Of a stretch of 64,000 nucleotides of DNA, positions 59,823 through 64,000 are shown one piece after another (the first letter of the stretch is position 1; each line of letters starts with the position of its first letter). The notes beneath the pieces were generated by a model. The model made no database searches. It had not been told where the DNA came from and saw nothing but the letters and a program-made list of their open reading frames with translations. The position numbers and the translations under genes were made by a program. The DNA is from Candidatus Intricatilinea gracilis (GTDB lineage Bacteria; Pseudomonadota; Gammaproteobacteria; Burkholderiales; Burkholderiaceae_C). The stretch covers positions 168,501 through 232,500 of the forward strand of contig JADJDQ010000003.1 in NCBI GenBank assembly GCA_016702605.1. Direction: 5' to 3'.

Positions 59823-60686
59823 TCACAGTGCCACTGTACCGGCGATGCAGTCCTGCACCTCGCCGCCCACCCAGACCGTGCCGTCGGCGTCGCGCCGAAG
59901 GTGCACCCGGCCGGCTCGCCCCAGCGCCGACCCCTGCGCGGCCACGTAGCTGTCGGGTGCTCGCCCGTCACCCATCAACCACTGCGCCAGGCTGGCGTTG
60001 AGGCTGCCGGTCACCGGGTCTTCGTTCACACCCAGCGGCGCGGCAAGGCCACGAACCTCGAACTGCGTCTCATCGCCCGGGGCACAGGCGCCCACCAGTC
60101 CGACCTTGGCCAGATGTTTCAACGAGGCGTGATCGGGTTGCACCGCCCTCACCCGCTCGGCGCTGGCGAGTTGCAGGCCCAGCCAGCGTGGCCCGTTGTC
60201 CAACCAGGCTGAAGCCATCAGCTCGTGCGGCGCCAGGCCCAGCGCCGCCAGCACCTGGGCCAGCAGGCCCGGCTCGACCACCTCGCGGCGCAACGGCGGT
60301 GCGGCAAAGGCGAGCCGCCCGCTGGCTTCGAGCCTCACCTCGACGAGGCCGACACCACATTGCTGGATCACGCGCCCGGATTGACGCGGCACACCGCCCT
60401 GGTCCAGCCAGGCACGGCAACTGCCCAGCGTCGGATGGCCGGCAAACGGCAGCTCACCCCCCGGGGTGAAGATGCGCACGTGGTAGTCGGCCCTGCGGTC
60501 GGTCGGCGGCAACAGAAAGGTGGTTTCGCTGAGCGCCGTCCAGCGGGCGAACTCCTGCATGCGTTCGTCGCTCAGGCCTTCACCATCGATCACCACGGCG
60601 AGCGGGTTACCCCGCAGCACCTCGGTGCAGAACACGTCGAGCTGGACGAATCGGCGCTTCGGCGCAGCGGCACGGGGCAAAGTCAT
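59823..60686 (-). CDS. PhzF-family isomerase-like protein
   Basis: The protein has 287 residues from ATG 60686 (RFVQLDVFCTEVLRGNPLAV). The family motifs include TFLLPPTDRRADYHVRIFTP, GELPFAGHPTLGSCRAWLDQ and EDPVTGSLNASLAQWL near the C-terminus, with the active-site Glu expected in LSETTFLLP. PhzF acts on dihydro-3-hydroxyanthranilate in phenazine synthesis; most chromosomal homologues of this kind do not sit with phenazine genes and their substrate is unknown. The downstream 59779-59809 hairpin may end the message. Confidence 0.85.
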   Translation of the reverse strand: MTLPRAAAPKRRFVQLDVFCTEVLRGNPLAVVIDGEGLSDERMQEFARWTALSETTFLLPPTDRRADYHVRIFTPGGELPFAGHPTLGSCRAWLDQGGVPRQSGRVIQQCGVGLVEVRLEASGRLAFAAPPLRREVVEPGLLAQVLAALGLAPHELMASAWLDNGPRWLGLQLASAERVRAVQPDHASLKHLAKVGLVGACAPGDETQFEVRGLAAPLGVNEDPVTGSLNASLAQWLMGDGRAPDSYVAAQGSALGRAGRVHLRRDADGTVWVGGEVQDCIAGTVAL

Positions 60687-60724
60687 GATCGTCTCCTCAG
60701 GATGCTTTGGATCGGCGCGGCAGC

Positions 60725-62158
60725 TTACGCCGCCAGTGCAGTGGCTGACAGCGGCTGGGTGATCACCTCAGCCGTCGTCTCGACCACCTGCGACCTGGGC
60801 TGTTCGATCGACCGTTCGTTCGACGGCTCGAACTGGGGCTCGGCCATCGGCAACAGCGTCGACGAAGTGCCTCCAGCATCCGCCAGCCGCTGACACAACA
60901 ACTGGCCCAGACGGTGCACGGCGTCGTCGATCTGGGCGGGCGCCAGCGTCACGAAAGACAGCCTCACCGTACGTGCCGGGTCGATGCCCAGCCGACCTTG
61001 GCCATCACTGCCCACGGTCGGATCAGTGGTCGATGGTTTCGTCGAGCCGCTGCACTCATCGGGCGACACCGCCTGCGCGGCACCGACAAAAAATTCGGCG
61101 CCCGGCACAAAGGCGAAACCTGCCCGCAAGGCCGGCGCAAGCAAGGCCCGTGCATCCAGCCCCACTGGCAACGTGAGCCAGAAGAACATGCCACCTTGCG
61201 GCGCCTGCCAGGTGCAGCCGGGCGGCAGTTCGCGCAGCAGCGCGGCCTGCATGGCGTCGCGGCTGATGCGGTAGCGCGCCCGCAGGGCATCGAGTTGTGT
61301 GCCCAGCATGCCTTGCTGCAGCAGCGCCAGCACGATGTGTTGTGCCAGGCTCGAGCTGTGCAGATCGGCCGCCTGGCGGGCGTAGAGCAGGCGGGTGTGC
61401 AGTTCGGGCGGCGCCACCACGTAGCCCAGCCGCAGACCGGGTGCGAGCACCTTGGAAAACGAGCCGAGGTAGACGCACCCCTCGGGCCAGCGGGCAGCCA
61501 GCGGCGCCGGCGGCGGCGCGTCGTACCAGAGCTCGCCGTAGGGGTTGTCCTCGACGATGGGCAGGCCGATGCGTGCGGCGGCGGCCACGATCTGGTCGCG
61601 CCGTGCCTCGGCGATCAGCCGGCCGGTCGGGTTCTGGAAGTTGGGCAGCAGGTAGGCCAGCCGGCAGCCCGGTGCACGCTGCGCCAGGTCGGCCACGTCA
61701 CCCGGCAGCGGGCCGTCGGCGTCACAGGCGATCTCGGCAAACCGCGGGCCGTAAGGCGAAAACGCCTGCAGCGCGCCGAGGTAGGTGGGTGCTTCGACCG
61801 CCAGCGGTGCGCCCTCTTCGGCCAGCACCTTGCCGACCAGATCCAGGCCCTGCTGCGAGCCGCTGGTGATCAGCACCTGGTCGGCGCTCACGGTCATGCC
61901 GGCGCCGCGCAGATGGTTGGCCACCCAGTCGCGCAAGCCGGCCAGGCCTTCACTCGGGCCGTATTGCAGCGCAGCGGTGGGGGTGTCGCGCAGCACGCGA
62001 TCAGCCGCAGCACGCAAGGCCTGGACCGGAAAACTCTCGGGCGCCGGCAGACCACCGGCCATCGACAACATGCCCGGGCGTTCGCAGTACTTGAGCAGCT
62101 CGCGCAGCGGTGACGACTGCAGGCGCAAGCTGCGCTGGGTGGGGGTGAAGAGAGTCAT
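60725..62158 (-). CDS. PLP-dependent aminotransferase, 2-aminoadipate type
   Basis: The protein has 477 residues. It has the fold type I landmarks: the pocket SGSQQGLDLVGKVLAEEGAP, PNFQNPTGRL, the schiff-base region YLGSFSKVLAPGLRLGY with the catalytic Lys, and the C-terminal RLSFVTLAP. It resembles the 2-aminoadipate/aromatic aminotransferase branch without a GntR domain. About 24 extra Ser/Thr/Gly residues (after GAEFFVGAAQ) and a ~60-residue C-terminal tail exceed the family length of about 400. Lies between a DMT exporter and phzF, 38 bp from phzF. Confidence 0.85.
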   Translation of the reverse strand: MTLFTPTQRSLRLQSSPLRELLKYCERPGMLSMAGGLPAPESFPVQALRAAADRVLRDTPTAALQYGPSEGLAGLRDWVANHLRGAGMTVSADQVLITSGSQQGLDLVGKVLAEEGAPLAVEAPTYLGALQAFSPYGPRFAEIACDADGPLPGDVADLAQRAPGCRLAYLLPNFQNPTGRLIAEARRDQIVAAAARIGLPIVEDNPYGELWYDAPPPAPLAARWPEGCVYLGSFSKVLAPGLRLGYVVAPPELHTRLLYARQAADLHSSSLAQHIVLALLQQGMLGTQLDALRARYRISRDAMQAALLRELPPGCTWQAPQGGMFFWLTLPVGLDARALLAPALRAGFAFVPGAEFFVGAAQAVSPDECSGSTKPSTTDPTVGSDGQGRLGIDPARTVRLSFVTLAPAQIDDAVHRLGQLLCQRLADAGGTSSTLLPMAEPQFEPSNERSIEQPRSQVVETTAEVITQPLSATALAA

Positions 62159-62194
62159 GGCTGGTGTTCTCGGTGGGACATGGCGGGATTCGGG

Positions 62195-63193
62195 TCAGCG
62201 GGCAGGACACCCGTGGCGATGCAGGCGTTGGCCGGCGGCGACACAAGCCAGCACGGCAAGCGCACACGCCACCGTCGGCAGATCGAGCCGTTCACCCAGC
62301 AAAGGCACGGCGGCGAGCATGGACAGGAAGGGCTGAAGCAACTGCAACTGGCTGGCGCGCAAGGTGCCGGCCAGCGCCAGGCCGCGGTACCAGGCGAAGA
62401 AGCCCAACCACATCGACACCAGCGCCAGGTAGGCCAGCGCGGCCCAGGCCGACCAGGCAATGTTTTTCAACTGCCAACCGTCGCCTGCCACCATCAACTG
62501 CCTGGCCGACAGGCTCAGCGTGACGGGCAGCGCCAGCACCAGCATCCAGCAGATCACCTGCTCGGGCGGCATGCCGCTGGCGCTCAGGCGGGCGCCGGCC
62601 ACGTAGCCACAGGCGGCGCTGGCGACGGCTGCCAGCAGCAGCAGGTCACCCCGGCTCCACGCGCCGCCACCCTGCGTCCAGGCGTAGAGCAGCACGAGTG
62701 CACACCCCGCGCTGGCACAGGCCCAGAAGGCCGCACCGGCGCGCTCACGCAACCACAACGTGGCGACCAGCGCGGTGGCCAGCGGCAACACACCGGTCAC
62801 CACGGCTGCATGGGCAGCCGGCACCTCGCGCACCGCCCAGCCGACACCCAGCGGAAAACCCAGCACCACACCCGCCGCGCCGATGACCAGCACCGGCCAC
62901 TGCGCCCGGCTCGGCCAGCGAGCCCGATGCCACACCAGCCACAGCAGCGACAACAAGCCGGCCACGGCAGCCCGACCGTAGGCCACCAGATCGGGCGGCA
63001 ACTGCGGCGCAGTGCTGGTGCCACCGGCCAGACGTGTCAACGGCAGCGTCAACGCAAACATCGCCACACCCGCCGCGGCCAGCCACAAGCCACGGCGCAC
63101 ACGCTGCGCGGGATCGACCGGCGTGGCTGGGGTTGCGGCTGTGGCGGCAAGGTCGGGCAATGGCGGGTCAATGGCGAGAGATGCGGTGTTCAT
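62195..63193 (-). CDS. EamA/DMT-family exporter
   Basis: The protein has 332 residues from ATG 63193 (MNTASLAIDPPLPDLAATAA), with about ten hydrophobic helices in two EamA halves. The first ~38 residues are Pro/Ala-rich and cytoplasmic. Such transporters often export amino acids or metabolites. It begins a same-strand run with the aminotransferase and phzF genes and is divergent from a MocR regulator gene, a typical arrangement for regulated amino-acid exporters. Confidence 0.82.
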   Translation of the reverse strand: MNTASLAIDPPLPDLAATAATPATPVDPAQRVRRGLWLAAAGVAMFALTLPLTRLAGGTSTAPQLPPDLVAYGRAAVAGLLSLLWLVWHRARWPSRAQWPVLVIGAAGVVLGFPLGVGWAVREVPAAHAAVVTGVLPLATALVATLWLRERAGAAFWACASAGCALVLLYAWTQGGGAWSRGDLLLLAAVASAACGYVAGARLSASGMPPEQVICWMLVLALPVTLSLSARQLMVAGDGWQLKNIAWSAWAALAYLALVSMWLGFFAWYRGLALAGTLRASQLQLLQPFLSMLAAVPLLGERLDLPTVACALAVLACVAAGQRLHRHGCPAR

Positions 63194-63227
63194 GGGCTCA
63201 TGATGAAGCACCACACCAGCACAGTTG

Positions 63228-63264
63228 CAGTACAGTTGGCCGAAACACAGATTTGTCTGTACTG
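63228..63264. promoter_or_regulatory. Spaced inverted repeat between DMT exporter and mocR-like gene
   Basis: Perfect half-sites CAGTACAG (63228-63235) and CTGTACTG (63257-63264) are separated by 21 bp, about two helical turns. The right half touches the ATG of the regulator gene. The arrangement fits a dimeric regulator that controls itself and the divergent exporter/aminotransferase genes. Confidence 0.6.
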
Positions 63265-64000
63265 ATGACGTCAACCACACAGCCATCACTCCACGGCCTG
63301 CCTGGCAGCGCAACGGCACCACTCAGCGAACGCCTCGCCGCACGGTTCGGCGAGCAGATCGGCCAGGGTTTGCTGGTGGCTGGCGCACGGCTGCCCTCGG
63401 TGCGTGACTGCGCGCGCCGCCATGAGGTGAGCCCGAGCACGGTCGTGGCCGCCTACGATCTGCTGCAGGCGCGTGGCCTGGTCGAGGCGCGGCGCCAGCG
63501 CGGCTTTTACGTGCGCGAGCGGCGCGGTGCGTTTGATGCCGCACCAGCCGGGCCGGGTGCCTCATCCGGCAGCAAGGCGCTGCCCGGCAAGTCCGGCGCC
63601 GCGCCGGACGCGATGAGTGCCCGCCCCCGCCCGGTGGATGCCACGGCGCTGATCCGCGGCATGTTCGCCGGCACCAGCCGGCAGGCCGGCCCGGGCAGCG
63701 GCACCTTGCCCGAGGCCTGGCTCGACGGCGACCTGCTGCAACGCGCGCTGCGCAAGTCACTGAGCACCTACGACGGCGGCCTGCGGTACGGCGAACCGGC
63801 CGGCGACATCCGCCTGCGCAACGCGCTGGCACAGCGCCTGGCGGACCTGGGCATCCACGCCGAGCCCGGCCAGATTGCCACCACATTGGGCGCCACCCAT
63901 GCCCTGGACACCGTGGCGCGCGCCCTGCTCAGCCCGGGCGACGCCGTGCTGGTCGACGAACCCGGCTGGGCCGTCGAATTCGCCCGCCTGAGCCGCATGG
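63265..64000 (+). CDS. MocR-type regulator, GntR HTH plus aminotransferase domain, truncated
   Basis: An open frame from ATG 63265 runs off the right edge (245 codons). Residues 20-90 form a GntR winged helix (SERLAARFGEQIGQGLLVAG, LPSVRDCARRHEVSPSTVVA, GLVEARRQRGFYV). After a ~45-residue Ala/Gly/Ser-rich linker the PLP-dependent aminotransferase fold begins (YGEPAGDIRLRNALAQRLAD, TLGATHALDTVARALLSPGD). The PLP lysine lies beyond the window. MocR proteins sense PLP or amino-acid adducts and regulate divergent genes. The CTGTACTG half-site lies directly before the start. Confidence 0.88.
   Translation, partial: MTSTTQPSLHGLPGSATAPLSERLAARFGEQIGQGLLVAGARLPSVRDCARRHEVSPSTVVAAYDLLQARGLVEARRQRGFYVRERRGAFDAAPAGPGASSGSKALPGKSGAAPDAMSARPRPVDATALIRGMFAGTSRQAGPGSGTLPEAWLDGDLLQRALRKSLSTYDGGLRYGEPAGDIRLRNALAQRLADLGIHAEPGQIATTLGATHALDTVARALLSPGDAVLVDEPGWAVEFARLSRM

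Overview
The window reads as a chromosomal stretch from a high-GC betaproteobacterium of the order Burkholderiales (Comamonadaceae / Sphaerotilaceae / Rubrivivax-type). The evidence is gene content and order: mreBCD-mrdA-rodA, recA-recX-sucCD, groESL, and an atpIBEFHAGDC operon. Other supports are TctA/TctB/Bug-type tripartite uptake genes, PglL-type oligosaccharyltransferase, a sigma-54-type pilin promoter, and strong GC bias at third codon positions. No tRNA, rRNA or CRISPR array was seen.

Layout. 1-3055 is an accessory patch of lower GC. It holds a membrane-anchored protein cut by the window edge, two direct-repeat remnants of an IS110-type element bracketing a gene of unknown function with an Rx5H (HEPN-like) motif, and an exported protein of unknown function. 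3056-12363 is a catabolic/uptake block: tartrate/D-malate dehydrogenase, a DUF885 lipoprotein, and a likely operon of CoA ligase, Bug solute-binding protein, TctB, TctA and a ketopantoate-reductase-like enzyme. 12609-20841 carries an alpha carbonic anhydrase, two exporters, a FecR/DUF6600 protein and gatA/gatC without an adjacent gatB. 21505-27311 is the rod-shape/elongasome cluster, followed by a convergent two-component system. 29840-33945 has recA (with a LexA box), recX and sucCD. 34136-38819 has a small membrane protein, a BepA-type protease, moaC and a PglL/Wzy-type ligase.

38992-45775 looks like a type IV pilin modification island with lower GC than its flanks. It contains two tandem paralogous TPR-glycosyltransferases (the first frameshifted), a pilin behind a sigma-54-type promoter, a DxD glycosyltransferase-like gene (also frameshifted), an FkbM methyltransferase and a second methyltransferase. 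The pglL-type gene just upstream would supply the transfer step. This is the most interesting part of the window.

46009-48156 is groESL with a CIRCE operator. 48232-55691 is the complete ATP synthase operon. The right end has an SMP-30 lactonase, a GNAT acetyltransferase, divergent cytochrome b561 and cytochrome c' genes, and a four-gene run (DMT exporter, aminotransferase, PhzF, VOC protein). That run is divergent from a truncated MocR regulator, with a perfect spaced inverted repeat between them.

All calls come from reading the sequence and from knowledge of protein families. No database search was run.
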